Below, in pieces: positions 21,701 through 33,348 of a DNA stretch of 64,000 bases. How positions within the stretch are numbered: position 1 is the stretch's first letter; the number at the start of each line of letters is the position of its first letter. Origin of the DNA: Tethya wilhelma. Lineage: Eukaryota; Porifera; Demospongiae; Tethyida; Tethyidae. A program made the translations under genes and the position numbers. The notes beneath the pieces were generated by a model, which was not told the DNA's origin, did not search any database, and saw only the letters and a program-made list of their open reading frames with translations. Location of the stretch: positions 2,662,812-2,726,811 of the forward strand of contig CAXIPT010000009.1 in assembly GCA_964030475.1 (NCBI GenBank), in the 5' to 3' direction.

Positions 21701-24410
21701 ACATGATTAGCTAAATTATGTTCACCACATCCAGTCTCTACATACTATAATAATTATAATAATGTATTATTACAGAATGGTAGAAAGGATATGTTTAGGC
21801 TGTACGTGGCTTGAAGTCATCACTGTTACGTAGTAGCATAATTTATGAAATTATAGCCATTACTGATAGGTGTATACATGGTAACAGCCTGACAACTTGA
21901 ATGTTCATGTGAGCCTGATTTTCCACCATGCATGCATGCATAGCTACAACTGAATCATTAGCATTTGATGTGGGTCATGTTTTTGACCTCAGTTTTGAGC
22001 TTATACAATCAACATCCATTAATTTCCAAGTGAAACTCTTGTACAGTGGCCGGTAGTTGATTACCCACGCGGCGGAATTTGTCAAATTCATTTTTTGCTC
22101 AGTGCCAATATATAATTACAATATTGTACATGTAGCCCACCCACCCCTGTTTGGAACATTTTCAGTACCACATTGACCTTGGTTTCATATGATTGCGTGC
22201 ATCTATGCTTCATCGATCTCTTCTGATAATTTCAATCATTGCTATAGTGACTGTCACTGCATGTGTATACAATTATCTCTAACTTGTGAAAGTGCTTTCT
22301 TATGCCTATCATCACACTGTTAAAACTGGGGCATAAGCTGTTGAAACTGGGGTGTAAAACCACTTGACTTACACCCCATAGGGGGTGTAATTTTTGTGTT
22401 AATTGGTGCTAGAGTAAGTTAATACGTTCTGTAACTGATATGGACAATAAACTATTGGCAACTATAGCTTTCTTTACAAGTTTGTAGCTGCTCTTATTTA
22501 GCGCTCACCAATCACAAACATTTATATAGCTGCATGCTTGACATGCTAAGTACAGCCACTTTATAATATGCTTACAGTGTCTTTATAGTGGCCAGCATTT
22601 GGAATGTTTGTCAAAGCCATGGTTATCAGTCACCATGTTGTGCATTATCTCCATGGCATAGCTCATGGCATATATACAACTGAGCTCAGTCATGATAAGG
22701 AAACATTACAGGTCAACACATTGCAACTTAATGAGCCTAACTCAGCCTACTAATTATGTGCAGTACACAGACTCACACACGTGCAAACTCAGGCAAATGT
22801 GATTCATAGAATTCAGTGATCCTGAGAACAAACAAGTAAGAACAACAACAACCACCAAAAGCAATTAAGATTTTGAAAATGTAATGAGACACAGGAATGA
22901 CAATGGCTGTTGGATTGTGTATGCAGTATTTTCCGGCATGCATGGGCACAAAAAATGATTCATGCATGCAAGGACTCAAGTCACTCAACACAGTAAAATT
23001 ATAATTATGAGCTATTACATGCAACCCATGCACAGAAAGGTACACTCTAACAGTTATGATTCAGTCTTATTTTTGCTTTCCTTTTACGATTTGGCCATTC
23101 CAGCTATATATTAATATAGTTGCATGCATTTTCAAAGTTTTTACTCTATGGACTTGCATAAACGTGCCTCGTGTATGGTTTCAGTTTGTACATGATTGTC
23201 ACGAATCACTAGGTTTTAGCGTGGTTCGTGCACTATTACATGCATGCATGAATAAATCACACATGTGTACGTATGGAACTTCAGTTTGTGGTAAGGGTAT
23301 AAAGTTTCCCTGCATTCTTGCACCTTAAATTGTAGCCTATTCATAATGCACAGTTGAACTCAGACCTATAGCGCCAGTTTGTCTCTATATACCCGTGTCC
23401 CCTCCAACCTCAAGTGGGTGGATAATGTTGTCTTAATATAAACATAATTACCACAATACATAATTATGCACCTGCATGGCTGGCTGCTGGGGAAGTGGTG
23501 CATGGGCCGGGGGGATCTTCCATTGCATTTTTACAACTTAGTACATGATATTGTATAGTTTCTACATACATGTGCATGCAGGGCATGGCATGGTATTGTC
23601 TAGACAGTCTTATAGCTCATAGGCCAGGCATTTCAAGAGAGGAAAGGAATTCAGTTTAACAACTCCATGCATGCATGGTAAAGTGGTGTGGTGCCATTTG
23701 TCTCACTATATAGCTATAATTTTTTTTATTATTTTAATAATATTATTATACTTGAATAGTCCAGAGAATCAGCATACTTATATAATTCCCATAACTGAAT
23801 TTGGGAGTTTCATGCATCTGTCTATCTTCGTCTGAAACAAGATATAGCAGGATCCATGAAATGAGCAAAGGTCTGAAGGAGCATCTTATTACTCAGGATT
23901 TCATGTCTTTGAAAAATGTATTATACACTAGATAATAATATTATGCTAGCTATAGTTGTCATGCTCAGGTCACCGAGTGTGACTTGTCAAACAATAATTA
24001 TTATAATGTAAATTATTTATACTGCTGAAGACAGTGTATAAGGTTTGTATATGTACCATATTAAAATCCAAATAATTCAGCCGGGTCATGATGCAGGTAT
24101 AAGTGTTTCCTCACAATAAAAAATCACACATGTGCAAGGAACTTCAATTAAGCTTGCATAAATTATATTATGTGGTAGGAGTAAAGGTTTCCCTGCATGC
24201 ATGCATTCCTACACTGTGCAATAGTATATAATGTCATAATGGCATACTGATTGAACCTATTATTATAACATTCTGAAAAAGAAAAGAAAAAAAAAGAAGA
24301 AAACTATAATATGCATGCATACCATGCAGTGTAAGTATCTACCAGTTACTAAAAATAATAAACTAGCTATAATAGAAAGTTAAAAGTCAAATTGTCTTGG
24401 CTTCAAATGG
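21231..24410. other. Noncoding region
   Basis: About 3.2 kb with no supported exon. It holds a CA-rich microsatellite block with CCCA units (21603-21701), a short ACACTGTTAAAACTGGGG sequence at 22314 resembling the end of the MITE at 20596, a second copy of the dispersed repeat of 8462-8722 (about 22780-23105), and many TGCATGCA words. Confidence 0.5.
21603..21701. repeat. CA-rich compound microsatellite
   Basis: CA runs interrupted by CTGCA and by a CCCA block. Confidence 0.9.
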
Positions 24411-24414
24411 CCAT

Positions 24415-24898
24415 TTACTGAAAGATCACAGCTACTCCAGCAAAGAGGGCAGCAACAAGGAGACTCACGAAGGAGAAACTTGGAGGGGCACCGTTCAACT
24501 GGGCACAACCTATAATGATCAAGAAAATAAGTTATAGCTACCTTGACTGTAAGAAAGGGTTTGAAATACCAGCATTAATCTGATCCACACCACGTCGAAG
24601 CTCAGCTGGTAGTGATCCAGAATTACCACAATCTCTAATTGTAGTAGTTACACAAGAACTTCGGCAGAACCGCCTTGTTTTGTCAACAATTTCTTGGGCT
24701 GTATCTTCGGGATCAAGCTATATTCGGTTGGTATGATCATGTGTAGAATATACTTAGCAATCAGCATGAAAATTGAATACTTACCATGTTAGCAAAGTCG
24801 AGAACACACTGGTTGAGAGCATCTATATCACAGGATTGTGCATAGACCATCCCCAAGATGGCGGCAAGCACCAAGGCAGCAACAAGCGTACACTTCAT
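24415..24898 (-). CDS. Small secreted cysteine protein with hydrophobic C-terminus, copy 2
   Basis: Exons 24898-24785, 24717-24570 and 24509-24415 on the minus strand match copy 1 at 1730-2218 in length and phase. It starts MKCTLVAALVLAAILGMVYA (signal peptide) and keeps all cysteines of copy 1 (SCDIDALNQC, RFCRSSC, RDCGN, GCAQLNG) and the hydrophobic end. Conservation of promoter (TATA at 24988-25000), splice sites and all cysteines indicates that both copies are under constraint. It lies immediately upstream of GLYAT copy 6 and transcribes away from it. Family unknown. Confidence 0.8.
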
Positions 24899-25154
24899 CT
24901 TTTTGAATATAGTAGAAATTGTAGCTCCTTCGCTTCTCATTTTCGATCACCAACTCAACTCCAACTGGCTTGGTTCAGTGTGCAACAGGTTTTTATAGAG
25001 CAAATCCTGGCCGCAAAGTCTCACGCATTATACGCATGCGCAACAGCCTGCCAAAAGGCGCTAGGCCCGACCGGCCTAGCCCGGTTGTTGGTAAAGATCA
25101 TCAAACCTTGATAAAGATCACCATCAATACTGCACTGTCAAAGTACATGGAATC

Positions 25155-27351
25155 ATGGTCACAATGCTTAGCATTGTGGAGAGGAAGGAATTTGAAGAAC
25201 TCGAAGCCAAGTTAAAGGATGCCAATGATCCAGAAACAAACATTGTAAGTGGGTGGTAATTGAAAGAGTCACTATAATTTTATGTGGTTTGAATGAGAAA
25301 GTGATCATGAAGTGTAGGACCTTTGACCTTCAGACTAAATGATCATAGCGGCGGCTCATGAGCTCGAGGCAAACTAGGGTAGCGATTCCACAAAACTACT
25401 AGGATACACATTGGTACACATGGTGCATGGATGGTGGTCACTCCCACAGGCATCGTCTGTACTCACGACTGGGGGGTCACTGCAAGGTCACAAGGTTACC
25501 CTATGTGGTTACTGGATCACAAAGCAAAACTTGATTGGGTTGCTTCACGGTCACCAGGTCAGCCAACAAAAAACCAAGAGAATCGATTCAGAGATACATA
25601 TATTATCCACATAGCTTACAATTAAAGCTGTCTAGGCTACCATCTTCGAGCTTCTATGAGGCTAGCGCTCTCCGGAGCTCCACAATCATAAGGGTTCAAA
25701 GGTCAATTACTCATGTGATCAGGTTCATGACACATAGCTAGAGCGCGAGTTTGACCACAGTCACAAAGTCACGGGGGATTTTTAGGTGTGGTCACAAGGT
25801 CACAGTCAAATTTAGGCAATTACAAATTGTGACCCTGGTCGCAGATCTAAATACAATGCATATGGGAGTGAGTCCGAGTGACCACCCCTTGATGGTGCAA
25901 TTCCTCGCTCAGCGTGCACGCCTTTTTCTTTTGATTTCAAATATATATGTAGAACAAAGACAATGGTCGTCAATTTCAAAAATGCGATTCACCTCATTTT
26001 GGACTTGCATCCTGAAAGCCAGCTAGAAGCAGAAATCTGATTTATTAAGCAAACTCGAAGAGTTTTACATCCATAGCAAGTCTATACTAGCAGTTATTTA
26101 AAGCAAAATTGAAGTAAAGAAAAGTTAGAACTCAGTCTTGGGTCATCAATTTTGAAACTAAAATCAGGTGATTCGTGCTGGCATCCAGAAAACCAGCTAG
26201 ATGCAGAAAATTGGTTCATACGGAGAATGTAGGCCATGCATGCATGCATTAACTATGATCAACTCTATGATGTTCACTAGGTGACTGAATGTCTCAATAG
26301 GTTGAGAAGAGGTCAAATTAGTGGCAACGTTTTCACTGATCAATGGCCAAATGTCTCTGCTGTTGTCTGTCAAGTAACTAAACCAAAGTATATTGGAGAT
26401 AAGGTGAGATTATGCATACATCCAAATTAAGCCATGCATACTGTCTTCAACTTTTAGGACCCGCTATATATTGTTTTCAATAATTATGATTTGCATACTA
26501 GCTGAATATCAAGCTGAAAATTTAAAGCGATAATAAACATCTTGCTTGCTTGATATGGAATTGATGTGATCATTTTTGTATTGTTTCAGGTGTTCCTTGT
26601 TTACTGTTATGCTTCGTCAGATAGTGCACTTGTTGATGTACTCAAAGGTGCTGGACTTGTACAACCTGGAGTGAAATTAGGTAACTAAATAACGTACAAT
26701 AACAGGGTTAACTGCGCAAAATCCTGACTTATACATACGTGCATGACTATACAGGTGTCGCTAAGCACCACTCAGATGCCATACTTAAAGAGTTTCCTAG
26801 TCTGAAAGTTACTTTTGAAGGAACACGATATTACCTACCAGGACCACTGAGAGAAAACAACACACTCAAGTATGTGTATATGTTTCGCCGAGTTATGTTA
26901 CTCAGTAATTGCAATGCGACTCGTTCTTTCTCTTGTTTGTAGATTATGTCCAAGTGAATTTTTTCTGGCCAAGTTGTTACCATCTCAAGAACATGCAGAG
27001 TTTGTAGCTTCTCACTGGAAGTACAGGAAAGATGGACTAGAAAAGACGACATTCTTTAAAGATTTGATCGAAAGTGGTCACTCGTGTGGAGTTTTTAAGG
27101 CGGACAATAGGAGTACACCATTAGCATGGGCACTGCAATACACTTTTGGAACTATAGGACACGTTTTTACTCTCCCTGAGTACAGACACAGAGGACTGGC
27201 AAGTGTGGTAGTGAGTGAACTCTGTAAGCTGATTGCTACTGATGGATTGACCCCAAGCTTGACTGTTGAGGTGGGTAACCCTGTGTGTGGTCTGTTTGTG
27301 AATCTAGGGTTCATACCATCTGGTTATCAGTACAATTACATTGATTTCTAA
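25155..27351 (+). CDS. GLYAT-like N-acyltransferase, copy 6
   Basis: Exons 25155-25244, 26281-26403, 26590-26680, 26755-26869 and 26943-27351 give 828 bases, 275 residues, all in phase. It starts MVTMLSIVERKEFEELEAK. The N-terminal domain includes VTECLNRLRRGQISGNVF, VFLVYCYASSDSALVDVLK and AKHHSDAILKEFP. The C-terminal GNAT domain has GHVFTLPEYRHRGLASVV with the RxxGxA acyl-CoA loop and ends YQYNYIDF. The family acylates small amines from acyl-CoA; the substrate is unknown. The motif TTGGTAAAGATC lies at about 25087. Copy 7 is a close duplicate within a larger duplicated segment. Confidence 0.87.
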
Positions 27352-27781
27352 ATTTCAATACACAATTATATCGAATAAAATTAGAATATTAATCAAAACA
27401 ACAACTTAATTTTGATCATGAAACTTAAAAAGTACAGTATTATTGGCATGTATCTGTATTAGTTCTATATTAATTTTCTTGAGCCATTTTTGCCGCTTTT
27501 TGAATCTGAGTAAGGAATATTATGCACTATTCAAACATTGATTGGTATATTTTGTGTATATAAACTGCTTCTAGCTAGCTTATATAATGTTGATTGATAG
27601 TGTATATACCTTTTTCTTGTCCATATAATTATACATCAACTGTAATGTCATAGTCACTTAGTAAGGAGCTTGAGTTGTGTTTCTCTTTGCCAGATTCAAT
27701 GTTCATCAGATTTACATGATTACATGAATATGACATTGTTCATGCATGTATAAGCCTATAGGACTGTATAAACCAGCAATT
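27352..27781. other. Noncoding 3' flank of GLYAT copy 6
   Basis: AT-rich; homologous in part to the region after copy 7 (35570-36080). No gene seen. Confidence 0.5.
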
Positions 27782-28401
27782 TCATGAGTTTCACTACCAC
27801 ATGGCCTTGAGGGAGGACTCTGGACAGCCCCTAAGCTGTAATGTCCAGAACCACTGATAGTTTCTCAACTATCATTAGCCATGCAATAATCACTCAAACT
27901 CATGAAACTCATGAATATAGTCCATCACTATAACATAATAGTTATTCACAATATACAGGGTCATCCACATCCATCCATGCAGCTGAGGCTGTTACTGGTT
28001 CTTGGACTCGTTTAAAGCTGCAGACATCTACATGTGAATGCTAAGACTGACTCATATATATGAGTTTGAAATATACTGGCCTTAAGGGAAGACTCTGGAC
28101 AGCCCTTAAGCTCTGTAAATTCCAGAACCACTGATAGTCTCTCAACTATCATGATCGTTAGCCAGAATTCACTCAAACTCACAAAACTATGAAATCTCAT
28201 CAGAACTAAGCTTGACTGATGAGATGACATCTAGAATTGTAAAAAAAACCTAGATTATGGTCAGCCATCTTGCAGCCATTTAAGTTTAATAGTGAAAAAC
28301 TGGCTTAAGGGAGGACTCTGGACAGCCCCTAAGCTGTAATGTCCAGAACCATTGATAGTCTCTCAACTATCATTAACCAGTAGTCTCTTAAACTCAAATA
28401 T
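27782..28401. repeat. Three structured hairpin repeats (R1-R3)
   Basis: Three units at about 27782-27910, 28061-28192 and 28300-28401. Each has the core GGACTCTGGACAGCCC...TGTCCAGA...TGATAGT(Y)TCTCAACTATCA. Predicted folding: outer stem TCATGAGTTT/AAACTCATGA, a second stem CATGGC/GCCATG (ACTGG/CCAGT in R3, so the pair changes together), arm 1 TCTGGACA/TGTCCAGA and arm 2 TGATAGT/ACTATCA with a 6-base loop. Four further units lie at 36082-38275. They may be fold-back elements or a structured RNA. All are in the same orientation upstream of an intronless gene. Confidence 0.75.
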
Positions 28402-29161
28402 GACTGTATATCTCTAGCTATATCTCCCTTTCCCCATCATGAGGACTACACTGTCACATACATGTGATATTCACGAACACAAAATCATCATGTACAATTG
28501 TACATGAGTATGCTTGACAGGCTTGCCTAAGAGGGATTGCATAAGTCCATAACTGAACAACAAATCAACACAATACCTATATGATCAGCCTGATGTCTGT
28601 GCTGTCAGGTCACACCATGTTCAGTCCTTGAGAATAGTTGCTTGATAGCTCAGAACTGGTGATTGGCTATTGGTTCTAGAACTACTGATGTAGTTGAGGT
28701 TCACTGCTTTAAGACTTGGTGTTCTAGAGCATTGCTAACTGGAAGATCTGAGTCAAGGTCAGCATTATATGGGCTGAATATTCTATGCTCTGATTGGTCA
28801 GTTTCACTGACCACACACTGGAATGTGGGAGTTCCCCTGGGGCTGCCCCCTGTTGAATAGTATCACTGTGATCACAAGACATGAATGCAATTAAAAACTG
28901 CTGACCCAATCATCAATAATTGAGGGGGAGCACCAGGGGAATAACCTTCATGCCATTAGGGTCAAAGTATGTTTCTGAGGATACTGCATAATCACAGTTT
29001 CAGTAGCCAATCAGATTCGTAGTTAAAAATGATGTAATCATCCTGTCTCTCTCTTATATAAGGAAGCTAGGCTTGCAAATTACTTCCATCCAGCTAAATT
29101 CTGAAAAATTTCAAGCTCATCTTTTTAGCTAATTAATTAATTCTTTCCTGCACTCAGCTAA
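28402..29161 (+). promoter_or_regulatory. Promoter region of the OB-fold gene, with TATA box
   Basis: The last 350 bases resemble 38930-39240 upstream of the exonuclease-like gene (shared CATTAGGGTCAAAGTATGTTTC, AATCAGATT). A consensus TATA box (CTTATATAAGG) lies at 29052-29062, about 100 bases before the ATG, with the likely transcription start near 29085. Confidence 0.65.
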
Positions 29162-29932
29162 ATGGGTACAAAACGACCTCGAGATAAAGCAGACTCTAAT
29201 TTTGAAGATGTGTCTTTCGTTGAACAACCTTCTCCTAGTGCAAATGTTTCTGGAGTTATCAAGGTCCTTTCATCCCGCATGATGAAAGCAAAAAGTGGAG
29301 TACCATACTTTAGTGGGAAAATTTCTGGTAAAAGTGGAAAGCCAAAAGTTATATTTGGGTTTGGAGATGAACAATACAAAAAGTTGCGAGATCATCATGT
29401 GAGCGGAAAACCTGTGTATATCTCTAATTGTAAGGTGAAACGGGATGATGTAAATGGAGGAGTGGAGATAAAAGTGAATGAGGAAACAGACATTGCAGAA
29501 TCATCAAATGCAGATCAGTTAGCCGCTGCAGATATCAAAAAACTGAAAGCTGAAATTATTCATGAATCTAAAAATGATTCCAGGGCTATACACGTTGAAA
29601 ACGTCAGTGTTGTTGGTGTGAAGAATTTTGATAATTATAGCTGCTGTGATTGTGGTAAAGTCACCAATTTCCATATCAAACACGAAGAGCTGGTCCAGTG
29701 CACAGATTGCATGATGGTGCAGCTCAAGTCCAGTTGCAAAAAGCGCAAAATTGAACTTGTAGTTGAATTAGGCAGAGGTCACATGAAGACCTTTGATGCA
29801 GAATTGGCTAACTTAGCAGAAATTGCTAACATGGGTACAACTGGAGAGATAACCGAGAAAGACCTCCTGAAGGCACCATCATTTTCTATGTCCTATTGTG
29901 GCAGAGAAATAACTTCTGTTGATCGTATATAG
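29162..29932 (+). CDS. Intronless OB-fold / zinc-ribbon protein, RPA-like
   Basis: A single open frame of 256 residues. Residues about 25-120 (VIKVLSSRMMKAKSGVPYFS through VYISNCKVKRDD) look like an OB-fold strand set. Residues about 150-205 carry a zinc-ribbon pattern, CCDCGK...CTDC, followed by strands (KIELVVELG). The order resembles the zinc-containing OB-fold of the large RPA subunit, so single-stranded DNA or RNA binding is the best guess. The N-terminus (MGTKRPRDK) is basic. A TATA box precedes it and an AATAAA lies at 30069, about 140 bases past the stop. It occupies the same slot as the exonuclease-like gene at 39257 in the duplicated segment but is unrelated to it in sequence. Assignment by eye only. 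Confidence 0.7.
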   Translation: MGTKRPRDKADSNFEDVSFVEQPSPSANVSGVIKVLSSRMMKAKSGVPYFSGKISGKSGKPKVIFGFGDEQYKKLRDHHVSGKPVYISNCKVKRDDVNGGVEIKVNEETDIAESSNADQLAAADIKKLKAEIIHESKNDSRAIHVENVSVVGVKNFDNYSCCDCGKVTNFHIKHEELVQCTDCMMVQLKSSCKKRKIELVVELGRGHMKTFDAELANLAEIANMGTTGEITEKDLLKAPSFSMSYCGREITSVDRI

Positions 29933-30092
29933 CAACACTGAATAATATACTTTAGAATTAGAAACATGTTACAAAATAATATTACATTTGTAATAATTAG
30001 TATATTATAGTTACAACTGAAATAGTTAGAGTGTGATCGATTTCCCCCATGCATTTGCAGATTGTTCTAATAAAAGTGTGCAATATTCAATA

Positions 30093-31960
30093 TTAAATTG
30101 TAAAATGTAGAAATAGTTTTCTACAAGAACTGCATTCAGCTTGATTGTGCATTATCTTCAGTCGATGAGTTCCTGACTTTATCCCCTCCATTTCCACCGG
30201 TACCACTGGCTCATTACCTATGGATACATGCATTGTGTTGATATATAACAACATAATTGTGCTCAAGATTTGTTTAATTTTTGTGTGGATTTTACTATAA
30301 TCATGTTGTCTGATAAGTGCATGGTGTACCCATGCATGGTTGTGGTATAGCCATGCATAGAATGATTTGACAATTAGTGTGTTAACATAGTACAGTCTAC
30401 AATACTCAGTGTCAGTTAAGCTACACTCTCTGGGCTTGATCAATTAATTAGCTTACAATCAAATCCAGGATCGTTGTCCAACTTGCAACGGTATGCTCTA
30501 GCTGCTGGTCGTCCAGCAAACTCCACCCTAATGCTATCACCATCGACTGTGAGTCCCTTATTAATGAGATGAAGATCACAGAAGTCAGGATTGGAACTCA
30601 ACTCAAACACCCTTCCCACAGTATATAACAGTCTCATCTTGCCAGTTAGATGCTGTGATTTCCAAATTGTGCACACCTGGCTCAACATCAGTGAAGGTCA
30701 TTGACCCAGAAGAGCGAGACTGAACTATAATGAAACAATTACAATAATTACTATCACAACTTTACAGGTTTGCATTTTTGGAAGTAAAATAGACCATGCA
30801 ATAATAATAATGATAAAGCTCTTAGTATTGAAATAACAATTCACTGTTCAACTTACAGTCTTCCTCAATAGCTTTGTCGTCAAGTTTACACACAACGTTA
30901 TCAGTATCTCCTTTAATCTCAAACTCCACAGAGACTGTTCTCTCACCCACCCTCAGGCTGTTGTTCACCAACCCAACTTCAAGAGGCTCCCCTAGCACTG
31001 AACAGTGTATGTAAAAAAAAAAAGTGCTTGTATTCATTGTGTAGCAGTTATATATCAGCTAGAGTGCCAAAAGAGCTATACTAGCACTGAATGCTTACTC
31101 CAACATTGTGGTTCTGTGTCCCTCCATTCACCGCTTATCAAACATGTTCATGTAGCAGCACCATTGAGAACAAATCCTGCTGCGCATGCATGAACAAGTG
31201 TACCTGGCTTCAGAGTTCAGAATTCGTAGCCCAACTGACACCATGCCATTTGCAGGATTCATTAGTGCTGGGCACACTACCACTGAGGAACAGAGGCAAA
31301 GCAAACAACCCATGCTTGCTTAGAATAACTCGATTGAAGTAACAGCTTACACACACAAATAGGTTCGTTCCCTGTCCATTCTCCTGTTTGACTATCACAG
31401 ACTCTCTCCATGTCTCCTTCAAATCTGAAGCCATTGTTGCAAGTGTAAACAGCAACAGAATTAGCATTGCAATCAGGTAGAGAGACTGATCCATCTTGGG
31501 GATCACTCAGCTGTGGACACTGGAGCACTACAATTGCAAGTTCAAGAAAAACAAGGCAGCGTACAATGGACATTAGTATATAGTACCCACAGGTCAATAT
31601 GGATCAAACAATATTCAAACAAAGAACTACCAAAAATAGTTATTCGCTTGTCACAAATTTAGTGAAATGTGTACATCTGTATTGTACTAAGGTTGCCAGG
31701 TATCCAAACACATCGCATGCATACATTGTATGAGCACTGAATTGTAAATAGCTAGTGACCTTCACAAGTAGGATCATTCCGATCCATGTTCCATCTAGGG
31801 AGCACGTTCTCCTATTGTCAACAAGGCCAGACAAAATAAAGCCCAGGTCACACGATTAGGAGGCTATATGGAGCCAATATTGCCGGGTTGGCATTTGTGA
31901 GCACCAGGTTTCCATTGCCAGGGATGGTGGTGAGAGGACTGAACAGTTCAGACCGTGCCA
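30093..31960 (-). pseudogene. Truncated, broken copy of the Calx-beta/sushi gene
   Basis: Minus-strand exons matching the last six exons of the gene at 40649-45558 are recognisable: sushi 1 (about 31960-31768), sushi 2 (about 31530-31352), sushi 3 (about 31270-31110), and three Ig-like pieces (about 31000-30860, 30705-30462, 30222-30093). Sushi 1 contains stops, sushi 3 has an extra ATGCATGCGC-like insertion, and the Ig-like exon near 30615 has a 4-base insertion, so no full frame survives. The Calx-beta exons are absent; the homology ends near 31980, where repeats begin. It is convergent with the OB-fold gene. Confidence 0.8.
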
Positions 31961-32078
31961 AGTGCTACAATTTGAAGTATCACTGTATTAAAAATACTTA
32001 GATATGTAATCATTTTACGTCAAGAAAAGTATATGCATGGGAACCTCTCTCTGACAGGTCTTCAAAAATACTATTACA

Positions 32079-32461
32079 AGTAGTAAAAATTTTCAAAAAA
32101 TAAGCAGTGTAGGAATGGGCAGTGCTGTAAAAAGTATTGGAACAAGGAATGGTCTCAATTTCGGCACATGACTACTTCATTTTCATTTTTGATCCCTCAT
32201 AGCTAATTGTAAATGGTTCAAAGAATGATCGATATCTGTACTTAAATAGCTCACATTTTAATGGTTCAGATTCCTGCCAATCCTATATCATTTGGCTAAA
32301 AAGTAGAATAAAGTATAGCAGGCAGGATTAGATTACCAGCCAAGACTTGGGCACAAAAAATGAAGTAGTCATGTGCCGAAATTGAGACCATTCCTTGTTC
32401 CAATACTTTTTACAGCACTGCCCATTCCTACACTGCTTATTTTTTGAAAATTTTTACTACT
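32079..32461. mobile_element. Palindromic MITE, TAGGAATGGGC family
   Basis: Two arms of about 108 bp (32079-32190 and 32355-32461) are nearly perfect inverted copies running from GTAGTAAAAATTTTC through TGTAGGAATGGGCAGTGC to GGCACATGACTACTTCATT. The loop is about 165 bp and noncoding. Other copies: 51618-51965 (both arms) and 17793-17880 (one arm). Confidence 0.8.
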
Positions 32462-33348
32462 TGTTCATTCACTTTTTTTAACACTACAGTGAGGAGACTA
32501 TCAGAGACTGGTTAGTCCCTACAAAAAGCTTGAGTAATCTGAGTAGAAGCTACATTGTCTGCTAAAGCAGCTAATGCGCATGCGCATTAAAATGCCACGT
32601 GGATAATTAATGACCTTTGAACTCTACAGGAAAATGGCTACATTGAAGTACATGAATTTATACTCTCAGTTTCAAAGCTTTCTAGTTTTTGTTCAGGTTT
32701 ATTTGTGATTAAAACGAGTATCAAGGAATGTAGTACCTATGAAAAGGAGTTACTTTGTGCTGTCAAAATTGGCTCAACACATTCTGGTTCTCTGGAAATG
32801 CTTTTCAAGTAAGTCAGTTAGGAAGTACGTACGTACGTAAGTTAGAAGAACAAAAATGGCACTATGGTGGCTTCCCACTAGCTCTCTCTACGAGTGCTGA
32901 GGAAAGTTTCTGTGAGTTTTAGACAGTGCATGCAATTGGTAATCTGTCATTGAGAGCCTCTGAGCAAGTTTGAAGACTTAATTTTGTTTTGCTAGATTTT
33001 TATGATCATAAACATTTTGTATTGTGTCTATGGGACATTCGGCCCATTCCTACTATACGTACTACCGTACGTATGATATCGATTTAGTTCATTAAAATGA
33101 ATGGCACAACCTCAAGTTCTCCAGTAGTCTCAGTCCATGGCCAGCCACTCTCTCACCAGTTGTGATCATGAATTATTTAATTACCGTCTTGGCAATTCTG
33201 TGGATTGCTGTTACAGCAATTTTCTTTAGTTTGTGCATTATGGTCGTTAACACTTCACCGTGATGAGTCTGGATGAGTCCAGTCATTGTTAGTTGGTAAA
33301 GATCACCATCAATACTTAGTAAGTCTCCCATGTCAAAGTACATGAATC
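32462..33348. repeat. Dispersed repeat and 5' flank of GLYAT copy 7
   Basis: Positions 32600-33075 match the repeat at 20351-21105, ending GGCCCATTCCTACTATACG. Its end word is the mirror of the TAGGAATGGGC start of the adjoining palindrome, so the two may be one composite element (about 32108-33050). The TTGGTAAAGATC motif of GLYAT copy 7 is at about 33292. Confidence 0.6.

Noticed and set aside
22773..23328. 90-codon frames on both strands
   Set aside because: No splice context, no conserved pattern, and the sequence overlaps a dispersed repeat.
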